This document shows, one piece after another, positions 1-8,072 of a stretch of DNA of 34,279 nucleotides. The DNA is taken from NCBI GenBank assembly GCA_002292925.1, contig DBCF01000196.1, forward strand, positions 1-34,279. The letters are read 5' to 3'. Source of the DNA: Roseiflexaceae bacterium UBA965. Its GTDB lineage: Bacteria; Chloroflexota; Chloroflexia; Chloroflexales; Roseiflexaceae. The number at the start of each line of letters is the position of its first letter. The first letter of the stretch is position 1. The translations under genes and the position numbers were made by a program. The notes under the pieces were generated by a model. That model searched no databases and was not told the origin of the DNA. It was given only the letters and a program-made list of their open reading frames with translations.

Positions 1-1529
1 TCAATGGTGGCAGGTGGCTTGGACGAGATATCATAGACCACGCGATTGACGCCAGCCACTTCGTTGACGATGCGATTACTGACATGCGCCAAGAATTCGT
101 AGGGCAAGTGAGCCCAATCGGCAGTCATGAAATCTTCGGTGGTGATGGCACGCAAGGCGACTACATCGGCATAGGTGCGGCCGTCACCCATCACGCCCAC
201 GCTTTGGACGGGCAAGAGCACGGCAAAGGCTTGCTGGGTGGAGCGGTAGAGGCCTTTGGCACGCAGTTCGCTAATAAAAATATAGTCGGCTTCACGGAGC
301 ACATCGGCGCGCTGGCTGGTAATTGGTCCGAGGATGCGTACGGCCAAGCCGGGGCCGGGGAAGGGGTGGCGCCAGACCCAGTCTTCGGCGAGACCAAGTT
401 CCATGCCGGCGGCGCGCACCTCGTCTTTGAAGAGGTAGCGCAAGGGTTCGACTAGGGTCAATGTCATGTCGGCAGGGAGCCCACCCACGTTGTGGTGGGT
501 TTTGATGGTGACCCCTTTTTGGCGGTCGGGGGCTTTGCTTTCGATGACGTCGGGGTAGAGTGTCCCTTGTGCCAAAAAGGTAGCGCCGTCGATTTTGTTG
601 GCTTCACGTTCAAAGACCCGCACGAATTTTTCGCCGATGATTTTGCGCTTGCGCTCGGGATCACTGACCCCGGCCAGGGCGTCGAGGAACTCGGCGCTGG
701 CGTCGACGGCGATGAGTTTGATGCCCATTTGATCGCGGAAGGTGTGGATGACTTGTTCGGCTTCATTGAGGCGGAGCAAGCCGTTGTCCACAAACACACA
801 GGTGAGGTTTTCACCAATCGCTTTATTGATGAGCAAAGCGGCTACGGCCGAATCGACCCCACCCGATAAGCCACAGATGACTTTGCCGTCACCCACTTGG
901 GCTTTGATACGGGCGATGGCGTCGTTGACAAACGACGAAGCTTGCCAGGTCGGCTCGGCACCACAAATGTCGAGGGCAAAATGGCGCAAAATCGCTCGGC
1001 CATGGGGTGAATGGACTACTTCTGGGTGGAATTGGATGCCGTACCAGCCGCGGGCTGCGTTGGCCATGGCGGCAAAAGGCGTGTTTGGACTGTCGGCGAG
1101 TGACACGAACCCCTCGGGCAAGGCTTCGATGTGATCGCCGTGGCTCATCCAGACGGCTTGCTCGGTCGGTAATCCGGCAAACAAGGGGTGCTGGCAATCG
1201 GCGGTAATGGTGGCGGCGCCGTATTCACGTTGGTCGGCACGCACTACTTTGCCACCGAGGGCGTAGCTTTGGAGTTGCATGCCATAACAGATGCCGAGGA
1301 TGGGAATGGTGCTGGTGAGCAACCATTCGGGCAACTGAGGTGCGCCTTCGTCATAGACGCTAGCCGGTCCACCTGAAAGGACGATGCCACGGACATCATG
1401 CTGAAAAACGACGCTAGCAGGGGCGTCGTAGGGAATGAGTTCGGAATAAACACCGATTTCGCGCAGGCGGCGCACAATTAATTGAGCCGTCTGCGAACCA
1501 AAATCGAGCACAGGGATGCATTGAGTCAT
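1..1529 (-). CDS. guaA: GMP synthase (glutamine-hydrolysing), 3' end cut by window
   Basis: Converts XMP to GMP with ATP and glutamine, the last step of guanine nucleotide synthesis in the cytoplasm. Reading the minus strand from the ATG at 1529 gives an open frame to the window edge. It starts MTQCIPVLDFGSQ, followed by the class I glutamine amidotransferase nucleophile region GICYGMQ and the FHPEV triad segment. Then come the ATP-pyrophosphatase P-loop GLSGGVDSAVAA and the C-terminal dimerisation domain with HPFPGPGL. The last readable residues are SKPPATI, then a codon beginning GA. This is the usual C-terminus of the family, so only a few residues are missing. No Shine-Dalgarno is visible before the ATG. 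The gene is divergent from the SixA-like gene. Identification is secure. Confidence 0.96.
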   Translation of the reverse strand, partial: MTQCIPVLDFGSQTAQLIVRRLREIGVYSELIPYDAPASVVFQHDVRGIVLSGGPASVYDEGAPQLPEWLLTSTIPILGICYGMQLQSYALGGKVVRADQREYGAATITADCQHPLFAGLPTEQAVWMSHGDHIEALPEGFVSLADSPNTPFAAMANAARGWYGIQFHPEVVHSPHGRAILRHFALDICGAEPTWQASSFVNDAIARIKAQVGDGKVICGLSGGVDSAVAALLINKAIGENLTCVFVDNGLLRLNEAEQVIHTFRDQMGIKLIAVDASAEFLDALAGVSDPERKRKIIGEKFVRVFEREANKIDGATFLAQGTLYPDVIESKAPDRQKGVTIKTHHNVGGLPADMTLTLVEPLRYLFKDEVRAAGMELGLAEDWVWRHPFPGPGLAVRILGPITSQRADVLREADYIFISELRAKGLYRSTQQAFAVLLPVQSVGVMGDGRTYADVVALRAITTEDFMTADWAHLPYEFLAHVSNRIVNEVAGVNRVVYDISSKPPATI

Positions 1530-1541
1530 GGTAATATATCC

Positions 1542-1558
1542 ATATACAGCTTGTATAT
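1542..1558. promoter_or_regulatory. Dyad upstream of guaA, possible operator
   Basis: The sequence has 7-bp arms, ATATACA and TGTATAT, around a GCT centre, 12 bp upstream of the guaA start codon and within the guaA/sixA divergent gap. Its position suits an operator or a promoter-overlapping site. Function is inferred from position and symmetry only. Confidence 0.3.
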
Positions 1559-1667
1559 CCAGCCAATTCGCTGATACCCTACTTGGTGTGGGTGCGACAG
1601 TGCGTGCACAGCGCGGTTTGGCGTGGATGAAAATAAATACTACACAAAATTATAACACGGGGGCAGG

Positions 1668-2138
1668 ATGGAACTATATTTGTTGCGCCATGGTATTGCC
1701 GAAGATCGCAGTACATCTGGCGAAGACGCCCACCGCGTCTTGACTGCGGCAGGGATTAAGCAGATTACACATACGGCATTGGCGATGCAGACGTTGGAAA
1801 TCACCCTCGATGTGATTGTGACAAGTCCGTTTTATCGTACGCGCCAAACGGCCGACTTAGTTGGGCACAATTATCAGCTGATGCCAGTGGTTGATAATCG
1901 GGTTGCACCCGGTTTTGACGATAAAAACCTGCTTCATATTACCCAACAACTCCAAAAAAACAGCGTATTGTTTGTGGGACATGAGCCCGATTTGAGTTGG
2001 ATTGTCTGGACGTTGATTGGGCAACGCATCAATGTGCCACGGGCTTCGTTGATGCGTCTCGATTCTAGCCCGCGTGGCTGGCAACTGATGTACAATCTGT
2101 CACCGCAGGCTCAAGCGGCACTGTTGAAGTATTCTTGA
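1668..2138 (+). CDS. sixA: SixA-like phosphohistidine phosphatase (histidine phosphatase superfamily)
   Basis: A 156-aa protein of the histidine phosphatase (phosphoglycerate mutase-like) superfamily. The N-terminal MELYLLRHG carries the catalytic RHG motif (R7, H8, G9). A second conserved arginine lies in SPFYRTRQTA near residue 57, and the second catalytic histidine in FVGHEPDLS (H105). Size and motifs fit the short SixA type, which in E. coli removes phosphate from phosphohistidine in phosphotransfer proteins; the substrate here is unknown. The ATG at 1668 is preceded by a purine-rich GGGGGCAGG. The upstream in-frame extension lacks homology-like sequence. A bidirectional hairpin follows the stop. 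Assigned from motifs; the exact target is an inference. Confidence 0.85.
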   Translation: MELYLLRHGIAEDRSTSGEDAHRVLTAAGIKQITHTALAMQTLEITLDVIVTSPFYRTRQTADLVGHNYQLMPVVDNRVAPGFDDKNLLHITQQLQKNSVLFVGHEPDLSWIVWTLIGQRINVPRASLMRLDSSPRGWQLMYNLSPQAQAALLKYS

Positions 2139-2158
2139 TCACGGCAATCGTCTGATAC

Positions 2159-2204
2159 ACACACAACGCTCCTCGTTTTGCAGACGAGGAGCGTTGTGTG
2201 TTTT
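2159..2204 (+). terminator. Strong hairpin terminator between convergent genes
   Basis: A perfect stem of at least 16 bp (2160-2175 with 2185-2200) with a 9-nt spacer is followed by TTTT on the plus strand. It lies between the ends of the SixA-like gene and the convergent lipoprotein gene. It should end plus-strand transcription and may also act on minus-strand transcripts, although no T-run follows on that side. Confidence 0.8.
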
Positions 2205-2225
2205 GCGTGCAGGATGATTTGTCGG

Positions 2226-3557
2226 TTATGGCGCCCAGACAATTGGTGACTGACTGTCGACTTGGTCGGTGAGTTTTTTGTTGGGGGTGCCTGCGCGGGG
2301 CCACAACCACAATTCACCCGCTTTGTCGGCATATCCGTATTCTTCGCTGGGGGGGATGCCCGGTGACCAGAGCGGGGGGAGTACGACGGCGAGGGCTTTG
2401 CCGTCGGGTTGCCAGGCATGCGCTTGGGCGCGTAACTGGGTTTCGCCGATTGCAGTGCCGGTGGCACTAAAGGTCCCTTCGGGGAGGTAGATGTCGCGTT
2501 TGCCGGCAAAGTCAAACAAGGCGGCATCCCAGACGTCCCAGCCACTCAAGCCGCGGGCATCGCCGACGTCTTGGGTGCTGAGTGCATAGGTATCTCCGGT
2601 AGGGCTGATGCTGGTGTAGCGGGCCCAGCCGGCAAAGCTGTTGAGTAGGGTTTGGGTGCCATCACGGGCATCGACTTGCATGAACAAATTGATGTCGACT
2701 TCGACGCGCATGCCGATAAATACATGGTACAAAATCGACTTACTGTCGGTACTCCATACGGGGCGATAGAGCACCAATCCGGCCTTGGGGTCACCGGTAT
2801 CTTTGCCATCGGCAGTGACAGGGTCCCAGCCATTGGCGCCTTGGAGATTAACGAGGTGGAGTTTGTTGCCCGCCGTAAATCCACTATCGGTTGACGAGGC
2901 ATCGGCGCGACTAGGGCGGGTCACATAGGCGATGCGTTTGCCATCAGGTGATACGGCAGGATCGCAGCCGTCGCCGATTTTTTGTTCTTGGGGATTGGCG
3001 AGGGTACGCATGGCCACGCTGGCGTCACGACAAAAGGTCGCCCAGGTCAACCATGTGGTGGCGCGGGCGGCCTTGGTTGGGCTACTGGCATACAAAAAAC
3101 CACTACTGTCGGGGAGCCAGGCGATGGTGGCAAAGGTGCGTTGGTCGTCGGTGAGTTGGGTACTAGTGGTGGTGGCCCGGTCGATGAGCCAGAGACTGTC
3201 GAAATCATTGTGTTTAATGGCGACGATGTTTTTGCCATCGGGTGAGACGGCAAAGTCGATGACCCCCGCCAAAATCGGGCGGATGGTGGCATTGACGACA
3301 CTATAGGCGACGAGGTTGGTTTGTTGGAGGAACAAAATTTCACCGCCACTCGGCATTGGTTGCAGGGTGGCTGCGGGTGTTTCGGTGATTGTCGTGGTGA
3401 GCGTCGGGGTGAGTTCGGCAATGGTGGGTGTGCTGACATCGCCGACCACTGGTGTGTCGGTGCTTGGGGCAATGGTCGGCGTTGCGTTGTTGCCTTGGGG
3501 GACGGCACAACCAATCAAACTCAGTACCACGAATCCAAATAAAAGTATGCGGCGCAT
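2226..3557 (-). CDS. Beta-propeller (TolB/WD40-like) lipoprotein
   Basis: A 443-aa exported protein. The N-terminus MRRILLFGFVVLSLIGC is a lipoprotein signal peptide with lipobox LIGC (C17), followed by a Thr/Pro/Val-rich linker typical of Chloroflexota surface lipoproteins. The rest carries repeats of the PD40/TolB propeller type: FAVSPDGKNI, IAWLPDSSGF, PAVSPDGKRIAY, PVWSTDSKSILY and AWQPDGKALAV. The start at 3557 is chosen because an AAGGAG lies just upstream and the signal peptide begins there; the longer frame to 3644 would bury the signal. It is the last gene of an operon with an ABC-2 permease (20 bp gap), an ATPase and two methyltransferases. It may be an extracytoplasmic partner of the transporter. 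Substrate unknown. Confidence 0.8.
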   Translation of the reverse strand: MRRILLFGFVVLSLIGCAVPQGNNATPTIAPSTDTPVVGDVSTPTIAELTPTLTTTITETPAATLQPMPSGGEILFLQQTNLVAYSVVNATIRPILAGVIDFAVSPDGKNIVAIKHNDFDSLWLIDRATTTSTQLTDDQRTFATIAWLPDSSGFLYASSPTKAARATTWLTWATFCRDASVAMRTLANPQEQKIGDGCDPAVSPDGKRIAYVTRPSRADASSTDSGFTAGNKLHLVNLQGANGWDPVTADGKDTGDPKAGLVLYRPVWSTDSKSILYHVFIGMRVEVDINLFMQVDARDGTQTLLNSFAGWARYTSISPTGDTYALSTQDVGDARGLSGWDVWDAALFDFAGKRDIYLPEGTFSATGTAIGETQLRAQAHAWQPDGKALAVVLPPLWSPGIPPSEEYGYADKAGELWLWPRAGTPNKKLTDQVDSQSPIVWAP

Positions 3558-3577
3558 AGGGGAGCTCCTTTGGGTAG

Positions 3578-4438
3578 TCAACGCGTTGATTGCGGCCATA
3601 TGCGCCGCATGGCGGCGACGACAAAGGCAATACTTAGTAGCCACGATTCAATAATACACAGGATCCAGGTAGCAGGTAGGGTAAAGGTCACCCCTTTGAT
3701 GGTTACCTCGTGCATCCAGATTTGTTGTTGATGGATGGCAGTATCAGTTAAATACATGGCAATAAATGGGTGGGTTGCCAGACCGATGTTGGCGACGACA
3801 TCGAGTACCGCAGTATCATTCAAAAACTGCGCCCAGATGGTGGGAATGGTGACGGCAAGTAATGGCAACCCAAACAAAAAACTGAGTACTGTCGCCAAGG
3901 CAAACCCAATCGCCGTCAAAGGGGTAGTGGCCCGGGTTGACCAATAGATACCGCAACAGGTAAACAACAACACACTGGCACTGATGATGGCGTACATGAT
4001 GAACAATTCGCCTAAATCGACGCCCCCCATCAAAAACGTCATGGCAACCAGGGGTGTCATGGCACTGAGGAGCAATCCACAATAGGCGAGGGTGGCCAAG
4101 ATTTTGCCAAAAATAATCGTGCCGGCACTGAGTTGTGAAGTAAGCAACAAATCAAAGGTCTGACGTTCACGCTCACCGGCAATACTGCCGGCGGCCATGA
4201 CGGGAGCCATGATGGTAAGTACTGCCATGGCTGTGACAATCAAGGTGAAAAAGACCGTATTGCCGATGGTGTTGTTGCCACTTGATTGCCCATCGCTTGA
4301 CAGATATGAGGCGGTATACACCAACGACGCGGTGCCGGCGACGGCCGTCAAAAAGCCTACGAGCAACCAAAACGCCCGCGGGGTGCGCATCCGCCCACGT
4401 AATTCACGAATGAGAATCGGATTGATATCGCGGCGCAT
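3578..4438 (-). CDS. ABC-2 type transporter permease
   Basis: A 286-aa integral membrane protein with about six hydrophobic segments (roughly residues 23-45, 62-85, 107-136, 144-165, 172-200 and 255-277). It has the ABC-2 hallmark stretch GERERQTFDLLLTS (residues 88-101) between the second and third segments, and a basic cytoplasmic N-terminus (NPILIRELRGRMR). It should form the membrane channel for the ATPase encoded immediately upstream (8 bp gap). The ATG at 4438 is preferred over the GTG at 4444 because AGGAG sits 5 nt before the ATG but touches the GTG. These permeases serve NosY/NatB-like exporters; the cargo cannot be read from sequence. Confidence 0.88.
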   Translation of the reverse strand: MRRDINPILIRELRGRMRTPRAFWLLVGFLTAVAGTASLVYTASYLSSDGQSSGNNTIGNTVFFTLIVTAMAVLTIMAPVMAAGSIAGERERQTFDLLLTSQLSAGTIIFGKILATLAYCGLLLSAMTPLVAMTFLMGGVDLGELFIMYAIISASVLLFTCCGIYWSTRATTPLTAIGFALATVLSFLFGLPLLAVTIPTIWAQFLNDTAVLDVVANIGLATHPFIAMYLTDTAIHQQQIWMHEVTIKGVTFTLPATWILCIIESWLLSIAFVVAAMRRIWPQSTR

Positions 4439-4446
4439 AAGCACTC

Positions 4447-5370
4447 CTAGTTGAGACCTGCGGTGACTTGCAAAAATGTGCGCTCGAGGGTATTGGCTTC
4501 GCTGGCGAATTGCTGGACGGGGATGTTGTGTTCGATACAGACCTTGAGCAACTCAGCTTGGGCGGCGTCATCACCAGTCATCTGCACGATATAGCGAGTC
4601 GGCAGTTGTGGGTCAACACTGATTGTGTAATTAAAATGGGTAACCAAGGCATACAGCGCTGGGGTTGGGGTAAGGGTTTGAATCACGATTCGGCGTGATT
4701 GTTGGGCACTGAGCAGGGCTGTCAAGGTGTCATAGGCTACTAATTTGCCTTGCTCAAGGATGATGAGATGCGTACATAAATCGGCCAAATCGGACAAAAT
4801 ATGTGAGCTAATCAAGATGGTTTTGCCTTGGTCATGGAGCTCATGGAGCAAGGCGCGGAGTTCAATGCGGGCCCGCGGGTCAAGCCCACTAGCTGGCTCA
4901 TCGAGCACGAGTACCGCGGGGTCGTGAAGTAGGGCGCGGGCCAGGCTGAGTCGTTGCGCCATACCGCGGGATAGACTCATCACCAACGCATCACGTTTGC
5001 TGGCGAGATCAACGAGTCCCAGTAAGTCATTAATCAAGGCGGGACGGGTTGCCACCGGGATGTGGTAGCAGCGCGCATAAAAGTCGAGGTATTCGGCGGC
5101 AGTCATCGCTTCGTATACCCCAAAGGTGTCGGGCATATAGCCAATCATGCGCCTGACGAGGTGTGGTTGGGTGGTCACAGACACGCCATCAACCAGCACA
5201 TCGCCACTCGTGGGGGTAATCAAGGTGGTGAGCAGGCGCATGCTGGTGGTTTTGCCGGCGCCATTTGGGCCAATCAAGCCCACTGTGGCACCTTTGGGGA
5301 TGGTGCAGTCGAGTCCATCGAGTGCACAAAAATCACCGTAGAGTTTGCGTAATTTATCAAATACAATCAC
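4447..5370 (-). CDS. ABC transporter ATP-binding protein
   Basis: A 307-aa ATPase of the ABC-2 exporter class. Walker A is GPNGAGKT (residues 34-41), the signature LSRGM (133-137) lies in LSRGMAQRLSLARAL, and Walker B is VLVLDE (153-158) followed by PASGLDP and the switch histidine in LISSHI. About 80 C-terminal residues form the accessory domain usual in CcmA/NatA-like proteins. Start is GTG at 5370 with a strong AGGAGG five bases upstream; no ATG fits. It lies 27 bp after the preceding methyltransferase gene and 8 bp before its permease, so the pair is almost certainly co-translated. Confidence 0.93.
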   Translation of the reverse strand: MIVFDKLRKLYGDFCALDGLDCTIPKGATVGLIGPNGAGKTTSMRLLTTLITPTSGDVLVDGVSVTTQPHLVRRMIGYMPDTFGVYEAMTAAEYLDFYARCYHIPVATRPALINDLLGLVDLASKRDALVMSLSRGMAQRLSLARALLHDPAVLVLDEPASGLDPRARIELRALLHELHDQGKTILISSHILSDLADLCTHLIILEQGKLVAYDTLTALLSAQQSRRIVIQTLTPTPALYALVTHFNYTISVDPQLPTRYIVQMTGDDAAQAELLKVCIEHNIPVQQFASEANTLERTFLQVTAGLN

Positions 5371-5397
5371 GACGACCTCCTCGGTCTGCCATATGAG

Positions 5398-6018
5398 TTA
5401 GGCCATTTCGTTGCGATGGAGCACATAGACCACCAAATCACAGATACCACTCATCATGGTGTGGCTCCGTTCCATGCGGAAGTAGGGCTCCATCAAGCGT
5501 TGGTAGTGACTGACCGTGCGGATGTTGTCGCCACGGTCGAGCCAATGCATGGCCCGCCCAAACAGATTCCAAGGGTTTTGGGTGGGGATGTCTTCGACCA
5601 TCAAAATCGTGCCGTCGTGGCGGAGCACGCGGTGTAATTCGGCGGCAGCCCGTTGCACAAAGGCATCGTCGAGATGATGAAATACGCCCATAATCAATAC
5701 CGCATCAAAACTGGCATCAGCATAGCCCAGTTGATCGCCACTCATGACACTGACGGCACTACCGTAACGTTTGCGGGCGTAACGCACATAGTGAGGGGCG
5801 ATGTCGAAGCCCACATAGCGCTCAGCGGGGAAGCTCCGGGAAAATTGCCCCGTGCCACTGCCATAATCGAGGAAGCGGCGCGTTTGATTACCACCAAAGG
5901 GCTGTAATTCACGCTCGATGAGTTTATAATCAGCGACGAAACCGAATTCGGCAATACTGCGAAAAATGTTCCATAATACGGGCTGCCGCGCCACCATATT
6001 GAGTAGTTCTTGAATCAT
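5398..6018 (-). CDS. Class I SAM-dependent methyltransferase
   Basis: A 206-aa methyltransferase. SAM-binding motif I is LDYGSGTGQ (residues 50-58), followed by the acidic strand-2 end GFDIAPHYV and the LIMGVFHHLDD motif II/III region, then an LRHDGTILMVEDIP strand typical of Methyltransf_11. Substrate not recognisable. Its ATG directly follows the stop codon of the upstream methyltransferase (TAAATG, no gap), so translation of the two is probably coupled. It precedes ABC exporter genes, which suggests it modifies a lipid or glycan that is then transported; this is an inference from context only. Confidence 0.85.
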   Translation of the reverse strand: MIQELLNMVARQPVLWNIFRSIAEFGFVADYKLIERELQPFGGNQTRRFLDYGSGTGQFSRSFPAERYVGFDIAPHYVRYARKRYGSAVSVMSGDQLGYADASFDAVLIMGVFHHLDDAFVQRAAAELHRVLRHDGTILMVEDIPTQNPWNLFGRAMHWLDRGDNIRTVSHYQRLMEPYFRMERSHTMMSGICDLVVYVLHRNEMA

Positions 6019-6780
6019 TTACTGCTCCGTTTGTGAAGTCATGGGGCGTTGCGCCAGACACAACAATGATACCCCAATCGGTAATTGCACGCCAATCTGT
6101 AATAGACGTGCTTCTATCCCCAATGCCGTCAAGCCCAGTCGGTTGACAAATGGCGACGGTAATTGTAAATCGGATTGTGCAGAGGCATGCTCCGCACTAC
6201 GCCGTTCGGTCACCCGTTGAGCCAGTGCCATCGGGAAGAGGAGCGTGTTGATATAGCTTGATTTTTGCACCACAAACCCCGCTGCAGTGACCCGCGCAAT
6301 CATTTGTTGATGGGTATAGCGCCGTTCGCTGTGTACGCGAGCGTCGTGGTGGCCACGTAACCATTCAAAGGCGGGTAAGCGCAACAACAGATGTCCACCT
6401 GGTTTGAGGACGCGCAGACACTCACGCAAGGCCCCGACGTCGTCACGCACTCCTTTGTGATAAATCACTTCGAAGCTGGTAACGAGATCAAACGACGCAG
6501 CGCTAAAGGGAATTGCCTCAATTGATGCTTGGGCGATGGGGAATCCTGATTGGGCGGCATAGTGCGCGGCGATGGCCGAATAATCGAATCCCATCGGCTG
6601 CCCGTAGTGACTGAGCCATGATAAGTTACCGCCGGTACCACACCCGGCATCGAGGATGCGGCGTGGGGTGGTGGTGGCTGGTAGTGTGCGCAGCCAGGCA
6701 TCGGCGATTTGGCGCATCCCCACATACCACCACAAGGTATGCTCGACATGGGCCATTACTTCGTATTCGTGCCGTTCCAT
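6019..6780 (-). CDS. Class I SAM-dependent methyltransferase, first gene of envelope-type operon
   Basis: A 253-aa methyltransferase with motif I ILDAGCGTGG (residues 42-51), then MGFDYSAIA and SFEVIYHKGVRDD, followed by LRVLKPGGHLLLRLPAFEWL. The N-terminal aromatic stretch HVEHTLWWYVGMR resembles methyltransferases found in cell-surface polysaccharide clusters. The ATG at 6780 has AAGGAG six bases upstream. It is the promoter-proximal gene of the five-gene minus-strand unit and diverges from the DUF507 gene. It is not clearly a sequence duplicate of the second methyltransferase beyond shared motifs. Substrate unknown. Confidence 0.86.
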   Translation of the reverse strand: MERHEYEVMAHVEHTLWWYVGMRQIADAWLRTLPATTTPRRILDAGCGTGGNLSWLSHYGQPMGFDYSAIAAHYAAQSGFPIAQASIEAIPFSAASFDLVTSFEVIYHKGVRDDVGALRECLRVLKPGGHLLLRLPAFEWLRGHHDARVHSERRYTHQQMIARVTAAGFVVQKSSYINTLLFPMALAQRVTERRSAEHASAQSDLQLPSPFVNRLGLTALGIEARLLQIGVQLPIGVSLLCLAQRPMTSQTEQ

Positions 6781-6813
6781 CCACTACTCCTTGATTGCGC
6801 ATCACGTGATATA

Positions 6814-6842
6814 TTGACGAATAACAGATTACCACATAGACT
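6814..6842 (+). promoter_or_regulatory. Sigma70-type promoter for the DUF507 gene
   Basis: TTGACG (6814-6819) and TAGACT (6837-6842) are separated by 17 bp, about 40 bp upstream of the DUF507 start. The -35 matches consensus at five of six positions and the -10 at four. Prediction by eye. Confidence 0.5.
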
Positions 6843-6882
6843 GTGTGTATGTGGCCGTATCCATGTAGTATAGGGGGTGGCT

Positions 6883-7167
6883 ATGCGCCTGTCTCCAGCC
6901 AAAATTGCTTTGTATGCCGAGGGGTTGGTCGATGTACTCGCCGATACCGATGGTGTGCTGTTTGATTGTGACGATGCCGATTTGCGCGTTGCAATCAACG
7001 AAATAATTACTGATGAACTGATGGCCGAAGAACGTCTCGATGCCGAATTGCACGATTTGCTCCAAAAAAACGCCCACTACGAAATCGCCATGCGCCGCGT
7101 CAACTATGACGAACTCTTCAAAAAAGCCAAAGCCCAAGAAATTCGTAAACGGGGAATTGTGCTGTAA
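6883..7167 (+). CDS. DUF507 family protein
   Basis: A 94-aa, highly charged, probably all-helical protein starting MRLSPAKIALYAEGLVD, which fits the DUF507 family (PF04368) in N-terminal sequence and size. The acidic middle (DCDDADLRVAINEIITDEL) and the basic C-terminus (FKKAKAQEIRKRGIVL) are also family-like. The function of DUF507 is not established. The ATG at 6883 is preferred to the GTG at 6877 because GGGGG lies at good distance and the family normally begins at this methionine. It is monocistronic: its own promoter lies upstream and a strong hairpin terminator downstream. Confidence 0.82.
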   Translation: MRLSPAKIALYAEGLVDVLADTDGVLFDCDDADLRVAINEIITDELMAEERLDAELHDLLQKNAHYEIAMRRVNYDELFKKAKAQEIRKRGIVL

Positions 7168-7188
7168 TAAGCGCTATTTATGCAGTGA

Positions 7189-7226
7189 AAACATCCCACA
7201 CAACATTGTTGTGTGGGATGTTTGTG
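7189..7226. terminator. Bidirectional hairpin terminator
   Basis: Perfect 16-bp arms (7189-7204 with 7208-7223) enclose a 3-nt loop, with A-rich sequence on the left and TTT on the right. It lies between the DUF507 gene and the convergent PyrK-like gene and can serve both. Confidence 0.82.
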
Positions 7227-7241
7227 TATCGTGACTATTTT

Positions 7242-8006
7242 CTATAACACGTGCACACCAAACCATGGCCCCACTTGACAGGCCAGCCGGGGCCCATGCC
7301 TAGTCTGGACGCGGCATTGTTGGCAGGCCATGCTAGCACACGGCAACGGCGTCGTGGGCATGGCGGTGGCCACGTATTTGCCGCCACGTAGGCGAATTTG
7401 GCGAATCATTTGCACGAGCGTGGTGGCCATGGGGGCACTCGCCGCAATAAAAATCTGATCGGCCCAGCGGATGAGTTCGGGCAAGCGCTTTTCGGCCACC
7501 CGCAAAATATTCTCTGGCCCGGCCAGATATTCTACATCGGTCGGCAATAATTGGGGTGGCACATACCAATTGGGGGTCATGTCGCCGGCAATCAAGGTGA
7601 CGCTGGTATGGCGTTGTTGCAAGGCGTTGACCATGCCCAGTAGGCGGATCGTCCCCTCGGATTGGCCGATACACAACGCCGTGCCACGGTCACTGAGTGG
7701 TTGCGGTAATTTGCCGTGGGGTCCATGACACCACACACTACTCCCCACTGCTTGCTGGGCCAGCCAGCGCCAGCCGTCGTCACTATGGGGCGCAATCACC
7801 AGCCCAATCCGCCCTAGTTTGGCATCGACGATTGCAGGGAAGCTCGAGCGGAGGAGTTGGCGTTGTGGGCGCTGGGGGTCATCACACAACAGTTGCAGAT
7901 ATTGACCAGGCTGCCAGTTGGCGGCAATATTGGCTGCCTCAAAGGCCACCCAGTGCAGGGTGCCGATAGGGCGGGATTCGCAGATGGTCAAGGTGTGTTG
8001 GCGCAT
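7242..8006 (-). CDS. PyrK-like dihydroorotate dehydrogenase electron-transfer subunit (FAD/2Fe-2S)
   Basis: A 254-aa ferredoxin-reductase-like protein. Its C-terminus has a Cys pattern C223-x4-C228-x2-C231-x11-C243 that matches the [2Fe-2S] cluster site of PyrK, the subunit passing electrons from class 1B dihydroorotate dehydrogenase to NAD+. The flavin domain shows GQYLQLL and LLRSSF where PyrK usually has an R-x-[YF]-S-like motif. The nucleotide-binding loop reads CIGQSEGTIRLLG, poorer in glycines than usual. The ATG at 8006 is chosen over the GTG at 8027 because AAAGG precedes only the former. No pyrD lies next to it, although pyrRBC is 3 kb away. It could be another flavin/iron-sulfur oxidoreductase subunit. 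Confidence 0.72.
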   Translation of the reverse strand: MRQHTLTICESRPIGTLHWVAFEAANIAANWQPGQYLQLLCDDPQRPQRQLLRSSFPAIVDAKLGRIGLVIAPHSDDGWRWLAQQAVGSSVWCHGPHGKLPQPLSDRGTALCIGQSEGTIRLLGMVNALQQRHTSVTLIAGDMTPNWYVPPQLLPTDVEYLAGPENILRVAEKRLPELIRWADQIFIAASAPMATTLVQMIRQIRLRGGKYVATAMPTTPLPCASMACQQCRVQTRHGPRLACQVGPWFGVHVL

Positions 8007-8072
8007 GCATAAGCCTTTGGATGGCACAATTGTGATTTGTCGTCACTGCCATTGTAGCGGTGGTGGGTTGCA

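Noticed and set aside
3047..3514. Proline/serine-rich minus-strand ORF within the lipoprotein gene
   Set aside because: It is an out-of-frame shadow of the propeller lipoprotein, on the same strand with no ribosome site.
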